A stretch of 32,587 nt of DNA from Chloroflexota bacterium (GCA_018673955.1 JABHBJ010000099.1:1-32587), one strand, 5' to 3'; positions 17,563-26,099 are shown, numbered from the stretch's first letter. Program-made: numbers and translations. The notes: generated from the letters alone by a model not told the origin.

Positions 17563-19542
17563 TTGGCTAACAGTAAGCAAAAAGCACTTCTGGCAGTAAT
17601 CGATGGTCTCGGTTTCAACCGAGGACGATCAAAATCGGTTGTTGAAGCCGCTTGGTCACAACTCGACCAGAGCGATAAAGAACTAATCGTGTCGGCCGCA
17701 GAACGCATTGGACAGGACTCCGTTTGGGCGAAAAATTTACTGTACCCAGTTCATGTCGAATCGCTCGACGCCGACACGCCAACGCGTGACGCACTCACGT
17801 GGATAGGCGATCTTCAAACTTGCCGTGGATTCCTGAATGCTGGCCTGACCGAACGCATCGATTCTCTTGTCGAATCCGTAGCCGACGAACAACGATACGT
17901 TCCGTGGGCCTCGGCTGCTCGCAATCTTTCGTCGTTGCGAAACACCAATCTCACGATACCTACCAGCGCGTCGGGTATCTGGGCCGGATTCGAGGATCTC
18001 GACCCCGCAGTTCAAGGCAATTCCGAAACCGGTCATCAACAGATCGGCAACACGCAACTCGCACCTCAACTCCCACTAGAGATCACCAACTCTATCAACA
18101 CAGGCGAGTTCTTCGATAACCCAGCTTTCAACAGGACGATAACCGGTGCCAAAGAACGTGGATCGACGATCAATTTTTGCTTTCTACTCTCAGGAGTCGG
18201 TGGCGGCGACGGACGCGTTCACAGCGCATGGAATCACCTCGAAGCGCTCTTAGAGTTAGTCTTCATCCGGCATGGAATCTCGCCTAAGAAAGTCCAAATA
18301 CAAGCGATTCTCGATGGTCGTGATTCAGCCGGTAATAGTTCTATCGTCGCCGTAAACGGCTCTGGTGACTTCGTTGGGCAGCTTCAAACGCTTCTATCGA
18401 AATACGACGCCGAATCGTCATTAGCTTGGCTCGTTGGTCGCTCGACCGCCATGGACCGCGACTATAGAGAAGCAGCGGCCAAAGCCGACTTCGATCTGTT
18501 GACTGGCAATGCAGGTGAACAAGTCGCCAACATCGCAGCGGCTCGATCGATCATCTCCTCAACCCATGATTCAGGCAAGACCGATCAGGACATCCCACCG
18601 ATTGCCGTTCTCAAAGCCGACGGATCAGTGCCATCTATCGCAGTCAATGATGCGTTTATTGATCTCAATTTCCGTTCCGATCGACAACGATCAAAAATCG
18701 GTGTCCTCGCGGGCGCACGCGAGTTCCTAGAATCTGAAGGCGACTCACGCGGGCGAAAGTGGAGCGGCTCGTGGATCGACCACAATCTAAATTTAGACAT
18801 TTGCGCAATCGCCGAATACCACCCTATATTCGAGTCTGAATACGGTGTATCAGTCGCATACCAAACCGAGCCTCACTCGGAGAATTTTCTTGCTCAATGG
18901 CCGGAGATCGTAGGCGAAGATGAATACACACTTGTTGCTGAAAGCGTGAAGTCATCCCACATGGGCTACTTCTTCCGAGGTCGGCGTGAAGACCCAGTGA
19001 ACGGTGCAAATGAAACTCGATTCGTGACGCCGTCTCACGGCGAAAAGGACGGTGTGCTGACCGATACTGACTTCTACCTTCACCCCGGCATGCGAGCAAA
19101 GGAAGTCACAGCCGATGTAGTAACAGCAATTGAGAGAGGCGCATCACGCCTGATCTGCTGCAACATTGCTGCCCCCGACATGGTGGGGCACCTTCTACCA
19201 GCGCGCTATGAAGAAGCCAAAGCCGCCTACCGGGCTGCAGCCGAGGCTCTTGTCGAAATGGCGGACGTTGCTAAAAAAGCCGGAATTTACATGGTGATTA
19301 CGTCTGACCACGGCAATATCGAAGACGACACTTCTGCTCACTCGATTAACGATGTACTGACGACGATCATTCGAACCGACGGTGCTGAATTGGTCGTCGG
19401 CATACCGGATTATCAGGCGAGACTCTTCGATGTAGCCCCTACCGTGCTAGAACTCATAGGTGGGTCTCAAGCACTAGAAGACACCACAGGGTCGGCTCTC
19501 CACGAACGTTTCGTGGGCAGGCGGTTGGTCGCTACCAGGTGA
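17563..19542 (+). CDS. gpmI: 2,3-bisphosphoglycerate-independent phosphoglycerate mutase, enlarged form
   Basis: 659-residue alkaline-phosphatase-superfamily enzyme that interconverts 3- and 2-phosphoglycerate. Signatures, in order: metal Asp14 (AVIDGLG), phospho-serine motif GNSETGH (Ser154), ILDGRDS, GRSTAMDRD, NFRSDRQRS, SSHMGYFFRGRRE, APDMVGHL, and ITSDHGNIED. All the catalytic boxes are present. The protein is well above the usual length of about 510. The distance from Asp14 to Ser154 is about 140 residues rather than about 50, so an extra segment of roughly 90 residues sits between the first metal ligand and the nucleophile. Further extra sequence lies in the phosphotransferase insert domain. 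The start is TTG with AAGGAA about 10 nt upstream. Confidence 0.93.
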   Translation: MANSKQKALLAVIDGLGFNRGRSKSVVEAAWSQLDQSDKELIVSAAERIGQDSVWAKNLLYPVHVESLDADTPTRDALTWIGDLQTCRGFLNAGLTERIDSLVESVADEQRYVPWASAARNLSSLRNTNLTIPTSASGIWAGFEDLDPAVQGNSETGHQQIGNTQLAPQLPLEITNSINTGEFFDNPAFNRTITGAKERGSTINFCFLLSGVGGGDGRVHSAWNHLEALLELVFIRHGISPKKVQIQAILDGRDSAGNSSIVAVNGSGDFVGQLQTLLSKYDAESSLAWLVGRSTAMDRDYREAAAKADFDLLTGNAGEQVANIAAARSIISSTHDSGKTDQDIPPIAVLKADGSVPSIAVNDAFIDLNFRSDRQRSKIGVLAGAREFLESEGDSRGRKWSGSWIDHNLNLDICAIAEYHPIFESEYGVSVAYQTEPHSENFLAQWPEIVGEDEYTLVAESVKSSHMGYFFRGRREDPVNGANETRFVTPSHGEKDGVLTDTDFYLHPGMRAKEVTADVVTAIERGASRLICCNIAAPDMVGHLLPARYEEAKAAYRAAAEALVEMADVAKKAGIYMVITSDHGNIEDDTSAHSINDVLTTIIRTDGAELVVGIPDYQARLFDVAPTVLELIGGSQALEDTTGSALHERFVGRRLVATR

Positions 19543-19572
19543 AATAACCCCGCTCTGTTCGATACAAAACTC

Positions 19573-19845
19573 GGTCTAGCTTGGGCGCTGACTCACAAGA
19601 TGGGTGCCCGCCACTTGACTGGGTGTCGGGACATGGTAACTTCTGGTGTATCGGTCTTCCGAAAGACCTACACAAAGAGGGTTCGAAATCAGGTGAAAGC
19701 GACGATTAAATGATCGGCGCAATCGGAAATATGGGCTAGACATCTCCCCTGCCCACAAGGCAAAGTCCTAGACCAAAGTTCAAGAGGTCATTCAGTCGCT
19801 CAGACGCGAGAAAGCCTCCTGTGGGTGCATGAGGCTTTCTTTTTT
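19573..19845 (+). ncRNA. Candidate structured non-coding RNA with its own terminator
   Basis: The 372-nt gap between two convergent genes contains no credible ORF but shows an RNA-like fold. A closing stem pairs GGTCTAG (19573-19579) with CTAGACC (19768-19774), extended after an internal loop by GGGC (19583-19586) with GCCC (19751-19754). Inside are three local hairpins. They are CCCGCCAC/GTGTCGGG (19607-19630, one mismatch), GTGTA-GGTCTT/AAGACC-TACAC (19646-19673, two-nt bulge), and GCG-CGAT/ATCG-CGC (about 19699-19720, one mismatch). A strong intrinsic terminator on the same strand ends the unit. No protein gene follows on this strand, which argues against a riboswitch. I could not match it to tmRNA, RNase P, SRP, 6S RNA or a tRNA. 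The 5' end and promoter are undetermined. Confidence 0.6.
19810..19845 (+). terminator. Intrinsic terminator of the candidate ncRNA
   Basis: GAAAGCCTC (19810-19818) pairs perfectly with GAGGCTTTC (19831-19839) across a 12-nt loop and is followed by six T (19840-19845). The opposite strand has no T-run, so it terminates plus-strand transcripts. Confidence 0.92.
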
Positions 19846-19870
19846 AACGCATATCAAGAGTGATAACGTC

Positions 19871-19891
19871 ATCCTGAATTAGATTCAGGAT
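19871..19891 (-). repeat. Perfect 9-bp hairpin downstream of the SDR gene
   Basis: ATCCTGAAT (19871-19879) and ATTCAGGAT (19883-19891) are exact inverted copies around a TAG loop, 24 nt past the stop of the minus-strand SDR gene. No T-run follows on the minus strand. It may stabilise the transcript's 3' end or act as a weak or factor-assisted terminator. Confidence 0.6.
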
Positions 19892-19914
19892 ATCGAACTT
19901 TCGAAACCTCGCAC

Positions 19915-20685
19915 CTACCAGGCGATCTCGCCACCATCGATAACAAGTTCCGTGCCCGTCACCCATCCCGCTTCGTCGGAAGCTAAATAGAGAATCCCAT
20001 ACGCAATATCTATCGGCAATCCGAGTCGTCCCATCGGCGTCATCGCCAATCGAGCGTCACGTATTTCTTTTTGAGAATGAATATCCAGAGTCATTGGCGT
20101 ATCTGTAAAGCCGGGATGAACCGAGTTCACACGAATGTTGTCTGGAGCGTACTGAACCGCAGCCGCCTTACTGAATGTCCGCGCCGCACCTTTTGACGCG
20201 TGGTACGCCGCACCCATAGGCGATCCAACAATCCCGAAGATCGACGAAACGTTCACCACCGACCCGCCGCCGTTCTTCCTCATCGCTGGAATAGCCGTCT
20301 TAGTCCCAAGCATGACAGCAGTAGAGTTCACTGCGAAAACAGCGTCCCAATTCTGGACGATCGTATCTTCGACAGTCGCCCTACCTTTCGCCCCCGACAT
20401 CCCGGCGTTATTGACCAAGATATCGAGCCGTCCCCATTTCGCGATCGTCTCTTCGACAACCTCGACCCACTGACTCTCTTGAGTGACGTCGAGCTTGCGG
20501 TACATCGCAACTTCGCCATTCTGGTTCAGTTCAGCTTCGAGCGCATTACCTTTAGCATCGTCGATATCAGCGATCACTACGCGAGCGCCTTGCTCGACGA
20601 ACAAACAGGAAGTAGATTCTCCGATCCCCGATGCTCCACCTGTAACGATGACCGTTTTTCCTTCGAGACGATTACCTGAGGACAT
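19915..20685 (-). CDS. SDR-family NAD(P)-dependent oxidoreductase
   Basis: 256-residue classical short-chain dehydrogenase, soluble, interconverting an alcohol and a ketone. The cofactor motif TGGASGIG is at 15-22, followed by an acidic residue at the end of the second strand (D40 in VIADIDD), which favours NAD over NADP. NNAG is at 92-95. The catalytic set is Ser147/148 (NVSS), Tyr161 and Lys165 (YHASK). The C-terminal GxxxxVTGTELVIDGG is typical. The substrate is unknown. AAAGGAA precedes the ATG. The enolase-superfamily gene lies upstream on the same strand, 144 nt away with a REP-like hairpin between, so the two may act on the same sugar acid or hydroxy acid (inference). Confidence 0.95.
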   Translation of the reverse strand: MSSGNRLEGKTVIVTGGASGIGESTSCLFVEQGARVVIADIDDAKGNALEAELNQNGEVAMYRKLDVTQESQWVEVVEETIAKWGRLDILVNNAGMSGAKGRATVEDTIVQNWDAVFAVNSTAVMLGTKTAIPAMRKNGGGSVVNVSSIFGIVGSPMGAAYHASKGAARTFSKAAAVQYAPDNIRVNSVHPGFTDTPMTLDIHSQKEIRDARLAMTPMGRLGLPIDIAYGILYLASDEAGWVTGTELVIDGGEIAW

Positions 20686-20730
20686 TTTTAATTCCTTTTC
20701 GGATGCTTCGTAAGTTGCTCACAATAAGTC

Positions 20731-20760
20731 CCTTCTCCCTGGGGAGAAGGTTAGGTTGAG
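20731..20760. repeat. REP-like intergenic hairpin (CCTTCTCC...GGAGAAGG)
   Basis: CCTTCTCCCT and GGGGAGAAGG (20731-20750) form a nearly perfect palindrome and are followed by TTAGGTTGAG, continuing GGGTAAA. This resembles the dispersed intergenic repeat type with a CCCTCTCCC/GGGAGAGGG core followed by TTAGGGTGAGGG, seen in many bacterial genomes. It lies between two same-strand genes. No T-run is present on either side. Confidence 0.6.
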
Positions 20761-20829
20761 GGTAAAATGTTCGTTAGGATACGAATACGATCCCAACTTC
20801 CTTTTTGTGCCGCATTCAACGAAACACGC

Positions 20830-21942
20830 TCAGCTGATTACGTTGTTCTTCAATGAATCTGGATTTATTTCTAGTCCGAGTCCGGGTCGATCCGCAAATG
20901 GTTTCCAAGTACCGTCATCACCGTACGGTGGCACCTCCGTCCACCAAACATTCTGGCTGTGCTCGTCTGCTCCGAGAACTTCAACGACCTTGAGATTTGG
21001 AGTAGCCATCGCACAGTGCAAGTGAACCAGCGATACGGCATGAGGGGCAACAGGCAAGTTAAACGCGTCGGCCATGGCAGCAACTTTCATCCATTCAGCA
21101 ATACCCGTAACCCGGTGGACGTCTGGCTGAACGATATCCACACCACCCGCCATCAGTAGATCCTTGAAACCATACTTGGTGTACTCATGTTCGCCTGTAG
21201 CAACTGGAATCGTAGTTGCCTGCGAAATCTGAGCCAATCCAGGAATATCATCAGCCAACACAGGCTCTTCAAACCAGCCCACATCGAACTGTTCAAAGAT
21301 CTTCGACATCTTTATAGCCTGCTTGGCGTAGTACCCGTTGTTGGCATCAACGTAAATTTCGACCTCATCTCCGACTGCGTTTCTTACCGCGGCGAGTCGC
21401 TCGATATCTTCTCGTTCGGACTTACCGAAATCCTTGCCCACTTTCATTTTCACACGAGGAATACCCCGCTCAATATATCCCATTTGTTCGGCAACCAATT
21501 CATCCTCAGAATAGTTCGTCCAACCACCCGATCCGTAAATCGGAACCGCCTCATGCGCAGGGCCCAGTAATCGGTAAATAGGCTGATCCAGTACTTTGCC
21601 CTTCAGATCCCATAAAGCAATATCGATAGCCGCAATTGCTTGAAAAGCCACACCCTTTCGACCAAATCCACGTACTCGCCAATACATGTCCTGCCAGAGC
21701 TTCTCGATCATGAACGGATCCTGACCGATCAATACCCCGCTCAGGTTGTCGTGAATCACAGCCTGAATCGAGCGATGCCCCGGTGCATAGCCAAGACCAA
21801 TCGTGCCTTGATCTGTATGGATGTGAACGAATAGCTGGTTCTTACCTTTAGCATTGGGATCAATAGCCGGAATCGTCGCATCCTGAATTACGTACCCGTC
21901 AGGGTCGTGCAGCATCGTGGTTGTGATTTCGGTGATTTTCAT
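20830..21942 (-). CDS. Mandelate racemase-type enolase superfamily protein (KxK form)
   Basis: 370-residue enolase-superfamily enzyme. The start at 21942 (MKITEITT) is preferred to the ATG 84 nt upstream because AGGATCAGT directly precedes it and homology to other family members starts at MKIT. Catalytic Lys pair K165-M-K167. Metal ligands D199 (VDANNGY), E225 (WFEEPV) and E251 (ATGEHEY). Asp-His dyad D274 (QPDVHRVTG) and H301 (APHAVS). This is the standard mandelate-racemase subgroup arrangement, suggesting a sugar-acid dehydratase or a racemase. It lies upstream of an SDR gene and divergent from an MFS carrier of the OFA type, together forming a plausible uptake-and-oxidation module for an organic acid (inference). 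Confidence 0.94.
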   Translation of the reverse strand: MKITEITTTMLHDPDGYVIQDATIPAIDPNAKGKNQLFVHIHTDQGTIGLGYAPGHRSIQAVIHDNLSGVLIGQDPFMIEKLWQDMYWRVRGFGRKGVAFQAIAAIDIALWDLKGKVLDQPIYRLLGPAHEAVPIYGSGGWTNYSEDELVAEQMGYIERGIPRVKMKVGKDFGKSEREDIERLAAVRNAVGDEVEIYVDANNGYYAKQAIKMSKIFEQFDVGWFEEPVLADDIPGLAQISQATTIPVATGEHEYTKYGFKDLLMAGGVDIVQPDVHRVTGIAEWMKVAAMADAFNLPVAPHAVSLVHLHCAMATPNLKVVEVLGADEHSQNVWWTEVPPYGDDGTWKPFADRPGLGLEINPDSLKNNVIS

Positions 21943-22131
21943 ACTGATCCTGCCAATGTTTCTTTTCGATTCAGAGCGACAGATTACGCCGGTTCTAATA
22001 AATTGTGTATATCCAGAATCAGACATTTGATCAACGACCGAGTCGATTCATCCATGCATCACGACACAAATGGTCGTACTCTTCTTGCTTCTAATCCTGT
22101 TCCGCCTCGCAAAGTTAACCTGCCCTAATCA

Positions 22132-23394
22132 ATGACAACCGAGAAACCAACCGACCAGAAGTCTAGAGTCGGACGCGTCTTCTACGGTTGGTGGGTAGCA
22201 CTTGCCGGCGCGATGAATATGCTCGTCAGCTCCGGTCCAACGTTTCAAGCTGCAAGCACGCTGTTCAGAGCCATTGAAGATGAATTCGGCTGGTCACGCG
22301 CACTCGTAGCCGGAGTCGCTTCTTTCGGACGATTTGGTGGCGCAATGCTTGGCCCTCTTGAAGGCTGGCTCACCGACAAGTTCGGTACTGGAAAAATGGT
22401 CGTTGCCGGTTTTACTATTGGTGGTGGCGGACTCATCTTCTATTCCCAACTTCAGGGACCAATTCAGTACTACGCCGCCTACTTCATCATTTCACTCGGA
22501 TTCTCAATTGGCGGATTCGTGCCTTCGATGTCGGCTGTCAACGCATGGATGCCCCATAAACGTGCCACAGCAATGGCTATCGTCATTGGCGGTTCGAGCC
22601 TAGGTGGCGTGCTCGTTCCGGCAATCGTCTGGGGTATCAACAACCACGGCTGGCGCGAAACTACGTTCGTCATCGGAATCATCACCATCGCTGTTGGTCC
22701 TCCTCTTGCGTACATAGCTGGCAAGCGTGCCCCTGAATACAGTGACTTGATGAAACAGGTTTCGAATCCTGATGATAAGGATTCAACACCGAAGTTCCAG
22801 CACGACTTCACCGCGAAACAGGCACTAAGAACACGGGCGTTCTGGTCGATATCTATCACCCACACTCTCACAAACCTCTCTGTCGGGGCAGTATCAGCTC
22901 ACATATTCTTCCAGCTAACCGACCCGGGCGGAGTAAATCTGTCCGATTCAAGCGCTGCAACAATCATTCCAATCATGGCGATATCTTCGTTCGCATTTCA
23001 AATGATGGGTGGTTTCTTAGGAGATAGGATAAGCAAGCGCACAATCGTTCCAATTCTCATACTCCTTCAAGGAGTGTCAATGGTGGTACTCGCTTTGGCT
23101 GTCGGGTACATAGGGGCCTTAGTGTTCGCAGTCGTTTGGGGGATAGGATTTGGCGGTCGAACGCCAATGCTTCACGCCATGCGAGGCGACTATTTCGGGC
23201 GCAAGCACTTCGGGGTGATCTTGGGCATGTCAGCCTTCCCAATGGCAATGGGCATGATGGCAACTCCGGTAATTGTCGGCAGGGTTTACGACAACACGGG
23301 ATCCTATGATTCATCGCTTTTCACCCTTGCCGGATTCTGCATCATTGCGGCGGCCACGATTCTGCTTGCGACGAAGCCAGCTACGCCCAAGTAA
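22132..23394 (+). CDS. MFS transporter, OFA/monocarboxylate-like
   Basis: 420-residue membrane protein with about 12 hydrophobic helices. It opens with RVFYGWWVALAGAMNMLVSSG, the characteristic first helix (FYGWW) of the oxalate/formate antiporter and monocarboxylate porter group. The loop GPLEGWLTDKFGTGKMV is the MFS signature, and DRISKRTIVPIL is the equivalent in the second half. It probably moves a carboxylate; the exact substrate is unknown. It is divergent from an enolase-superfamily gene with a 189-nt shared upstream region, which supports joint regulation. The ATG at 22132 has no strong Shine-Dalgarno sequence. Confidence 0.93.
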   Translation: MTTEKPTDQKSRVGRVFYGWWVALAGAMNMLVSSGPTFQAASTLFRAIEDEFGWSRALVAGVASFGRFGGAMLGPLEGWLTDKFGTGKMVVAGFTIGGGGLIFYSQLQGPIQYYAAYFIISLGFSIGGFVPSMSAVNAWMPHKRATAMAIVIGGSSLGGVLVPAIVWGINNHGWRETTFVIGIITIAVGPPLAYIAGKRAPEYSDLMKQVSNPDDKDSTPKFQHDFTAKQALRTRAFWSISITHTLTNLSVGAVSAHIFFQLTDPGGVNLSDSSAATIIPIMAISSFAFQMMGGFLGDRISKRTIVPILILLQGVSMVVLALAVGYIGALVFAVVWGIGFGGRTPMLHAMRGDYFGRKHFGVILGMSAFPMAMGMMATPVIVGRVYDNTGSYDSSLFTLAGFCIIAAATILLATKPATPK

Positions 23395-23431
23395 CCGCCC
23401 CGACTAGCGACAATTAAGCTCGGATCGTCCT

Positions 23432-23815
23432 ATGAACTATCGGCATCAAATAATTCATGGCGCTTTGGGGATACCGCGAGCCGTCTCTCCGCTACTTCGG
23501 CGGCACCTACGATTTGCCTTTCATAGCGAACCTGCCCAATCGGCGGAACGCCTAGCGCGCACACCCTCGAAGCTACGAAGCAATACACTGGCAGACCAAA
23601 GTAAAAACGACACGAACAAACTGAACTCGGCAGTCGTAGACCGTACATGGCTTGGAGCACTGGCATTCTCGGCAATCGCTGTCGTGGTGGTGCTTACCAT
23701 TGCTGTCATTGCCAATCTTGCCATCGGGAGAATTATCCACTGGGACATAGTTTCTGTTCTCGGCTCGATCGGATTCGTGTTCCTAACGATTGGTCGCAAG
23801 TTCAAATCCATTTGA
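23432..23815 (+). CDS. Small hypothetical membrane protein, start uncertain
   Basis: 127-residue ORF whose C-terminal 60 residues look genuine. Two strongly hydrophobic segments (about 73-95 and 102-118) are separated by a short polar turn (GRIIHWD), and the protein ends in a basic tail (GRKFKSI). The N-terminal 60 residues are Arg/Ser-rich and less protein-like, so the true start may be an internal non-ATG codon. I do not recognise the family. Together with the frameshifted gene that follows, it fills the 1-kb stretch 23395-24400, the least well-preserved part of the window. Confidence 0.45.
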   Translation: MNYRHQIIHGALGIPRAVSPLLRRHLRFAFHSEPAQSAERLARTPSKLRSNTLADQSKNDTNKLNSAVVDRTWLGALAFSAIAVVVVLTIAVIANLAIGRIIHWDIVSVLGSIGFVFLTIGRKFKSI

Positions 23816-23880
23816 TCCAGCCCGCCTAGCCCAGAACACCAACTTGAACGCAGTACCTTGTTCCTGATATTTTTTGGAGC

Positions 23881-24292
23881 ATGCGCAACAACGAATCGTC
23901 TAAAAAGTTCGACAAGCCTCTGGATACGGTATTTTCCGGAGCTTCGAGGTTTGCCATCGAGCTAGTCCGCATGGATCGTCGGCTCCTGGGCCGCTGCCGA
24001 TCTGACAGGCAGCTGGCTCGCAACTATTCCTGCCCTAGCGATCCTAGTAGCGCTGCCCGGAGTATTTTCGACAACAGGCGATAAACTACATGTTGTAGTT
24101 GCCGTACCCGGCAGAATCCGCTTCGCAATCGAAGTCTTGCTAGCCGCAATCGCCTCAGCACTGCTCGCGTGGACCTATATTGGCGCCATTCTCATTGCAA
24201 TCATCGCCGTAGTAATGTTTGTCACCGGCGCACCCCGTGCCAAATGGCTGCTCAGCAACAGTGCTCCCGATTGGCCACTACCAACGAAGTAA
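23881..24292 (+). pseudogene. YrdB/DUF2568-like membrane protein with a single-base frameshift
   Basis: Two abutting reading frames make one protein. Frame 1 runs from the ATG at 23881 through SGASRFAIELV. One base later (near 23971-23973, sequence CTAGTCCGCATGG) the +1 frame continues with AWIVGSWAAADLTGSW and runs to TAA at 24290-24292. The joined product, about 136 residues, has four hydrophobic segments and the layout of the small YrdB/DUF2568 family (RFxxEL, a mid-protein Pro/Phe turn, then RxRFAIEV). The +1 frame has a TAG just upstream, so it cannot start independently there. One extra C would explain everything, either a real mutation or a sequencing/assembly error. No function is known for the family. 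Confidence 0.7.
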
Positions 24293-24400
24293 GCCAAAAG
24301 TGGGTTCTGCACGTAGAATTAGCTGGTTTGAGTAAATTAGAACTCGCCGGGCTGGCGAGCACGCCCACCCTCCCGATTCAGAATTCCCAAAGATTCCCTT

Positions 24401-26035
24401 ATGCGATCAATTGCTGACCTCGCGGCCGACATGGGCCTCGATTCTTCTGTTCTAGAACCCTACGGTCAGGACAAAGCCAAAATTCCGCTCGATGCCTTCC
24501 CTGACTCTGCTGAAAAGGGAAAGTTGATCGTGGTAACGGCGATCACTCCGACCCCGGCAGGTGAAGGAAAGTCGACCACTGCAGTAGGACTCACCCAAGG
24601 TTTAGCCAAGATCGGTAAGAAACCAATTCTGACCATCAGGCAGCCCGCACTCGGTCCTGTTTTCGGTCATAAAGGTGGCGGCACTGGTGGAGGTAAATCG
24701 ACCGTTCAGCCAGCAGTCGACATTAATCTTCATTTCACAGGCGACTTCCATGCCATCGAGTCAGCACACAACTTACTGGCCGCCATGGTCGACAACGCTG
24801 TCTACCGAAACGCTATCGACGATTTCGACGCAACTGGAATCACTTGGCGACGAGTGACCGACACCGAAGACCGTGCACTTCGCACAATCGTGACCGGTGC
24901 GGGTGGCAAACTTAACGGTCCGGTTCGTGAAGCAGGGTTCGACATCAATGCTGCATCTGAAATCATGGCGATCTGTGCTCTCACAAACTCTTACGAAGAT
25001 CTTCGAGAGCGAATTGGCGACATCGTAGTTGGTTGGAAAAAAGACGGCACAACTCCTGTCACTGCTCGTGAAATCAAAGGAATCGGCTCGATCATGGCGC
25101 TTCTTCGCGACGCCATCAAGCCCAACCTTGCACAAACCGCGGAAGGTCAACCAACTATCGTTCATATGGGTCCGTTCGGCAATATAGCCCACGGTTGCTC
25201 ATCGATCATCGCTGACAAGCTTGCGATCAACTGCGGAGAGTACGTCGTAACAGAAGCTGGATTCGGTGCCGATCTCGGTTTTGAAAAATTCATGGATATC
25301 AAAGTTCGCCAGGGCGGTCCCAAGCCCTCGGCAGCAGTCGTGGTCGCTACAATTCGCGGGCTCAAATGGCACGGCGGTGTGGCAATAAAAGATATGGCTG
25401 GTGCCAATCCAGAAGCAGTACGTCGCGGTGGCGAAAATCTAAAAAATGCATTGCGTATTGTTGGTCTATACGGTCTTCCAGCCGTGGTCGCCATCAACCG
25501 CTTCCCTACTGACACTCCTGAAGAAATCGCTGTAGTCAAAGAAGTTGCGATGGCTGCAGGAGTTATTGGAGTCGAAGAAGCAAAGGGGTTCGCCGAGGGC
25601 GGAGATGGGATGATCGATTTGGCACACGCTGTTGTAAAAGCTGCGAACCAGCCCTCCGACGTCAAGCTTCTATATGAAGACGATGACGACTACTTCGACA
25701 AAGTCGAAAACATGGCAAAATCGCTCTATCTTGCTGGCGACGTGAAGTGGGGACCGATGACCAAGACCACCGCACGTCGATTCGCAGCGAACGGCTGGAA
25801 CTTTCCGGTCTGCATTGCCAAAACCCACCTTTCTATCTCGGCCGATCCCAAATTGAAAGGTGCGCCAAGCGGACACACACTTCCTATCAGGGAATTGCGT
25901 ATTCTTGCCGGTGCACGACAAATAGTTACGCTTGCTGGCGATATCATCACTCTTCCGGGTCTTCCATCAAAGCCGAATGCGTGGGATATTGATCTCTCGG
26001 ACGATGGTGAAATCACCGGAATCCTAAGCACGTAG
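24401..26035 (+). CDS. fhs: Formate--tetrahydrofolate ligase
   Basis: ATP-dependent formation of 10-formyl-tetrahydrofolate from formate, feeding one-carbon metabolism in the cytoplasm. 544 residues, close to the family norm of about 555. The ATP-binding loop TPTPAGEGKSTT is at 49-60. Family landmarks follow: RQPALGPVFGHKGGGTGGG, DINLHFTGDFHAI, GPFGNIAHGCSS, EAGFGADLGFEKF, and KTHLSISADP near the C-terminus. The start at 24401 fits the family N-terminus (IADLAADMGL). The gene could serve serine/purine metabolism or oxidation of methyl groups and formate; no folD or other C1 gene is adjacent. The zinc-ribbon gene follows after 64 nt on the same strand. Confidence 0.97.
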   Translation: MRSIADLAADMGLDSSVLEPYGQDKAKIPLDAFPDSAEKGKLIVVTAITPTPAGEGKSTTAVGLTQGLAKIGKKPILTIRQPALGPVFGHKGGGTGGGKSTVQPAVDINLHFTGDFHAIESAHNLLAAMVDNAVYRNAIDDFDATGITWRRVTDTEDRALRTIVTGAGGKLNGPVREAGFDINAASEIMAICALTNSYEDLRERIGDIVVGWKKDGTTPVTAREIKGIGSIMALLRDAIKPNLAQTAEGQPTIVHMGPFGNIAHGCSSIIADKLAINCGEYVVTEAGFGADLGFEKFMDIKVRQGGPKPSAAVVVATIRGLKWHGGVAIKDMAGANPEAVRRGGENLKNALRIVGLYGLPAVVAINRFPTDTPEEIAVVKEVAMAAGVIGVEEAKGFAEGGDGMIDLAHAVVKAANQPSDVKLLYEDDDDYFDKVENMAKSLYLAGDVKWGPMTKTTARRFAANGWNFPVCIAKTHLSISADPKLKGAPSGHTLPIRELRILAGARQIVTLAGDIITLPGLPSKPNAWDIDLSDDGEITGILST

Positions 26036-26099
26036 ACGCTAGATATAATTCAGCTCACCTCATCAGAACCAAACAAACCGAATCAAACCACGAGTAAGA

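Noticed and set aside
19606-19620. CCCGCCACTTGAC resembling the core of a cobalamin riboswitch, and TTGACT as a -35 box
   Set aside because: The other conserved cobalamin elements are missing and no gene follows on the plus strand; TTGACT lies in the loop of a stable hairpin within the candidate RNA.
19680-19691. tRNA T-arm-like GGGTTCGAAATC, considered as part of a tRNA, including tRNA-Sec
   Set aside because: The five bases on each side do not pair, no anticodon arm with a sensible anticodon fits, and the sequence is explained better by the larger RNA fold.
23454-23552. Short ORF starting ATGGCGCTTTGGGG, about 32 codons, within the gap after the MFS gene
   Set aside because: Too short, no ribosome-binding site, no recognisable motif; overlaps the alternative frame of the small membrane ORF.
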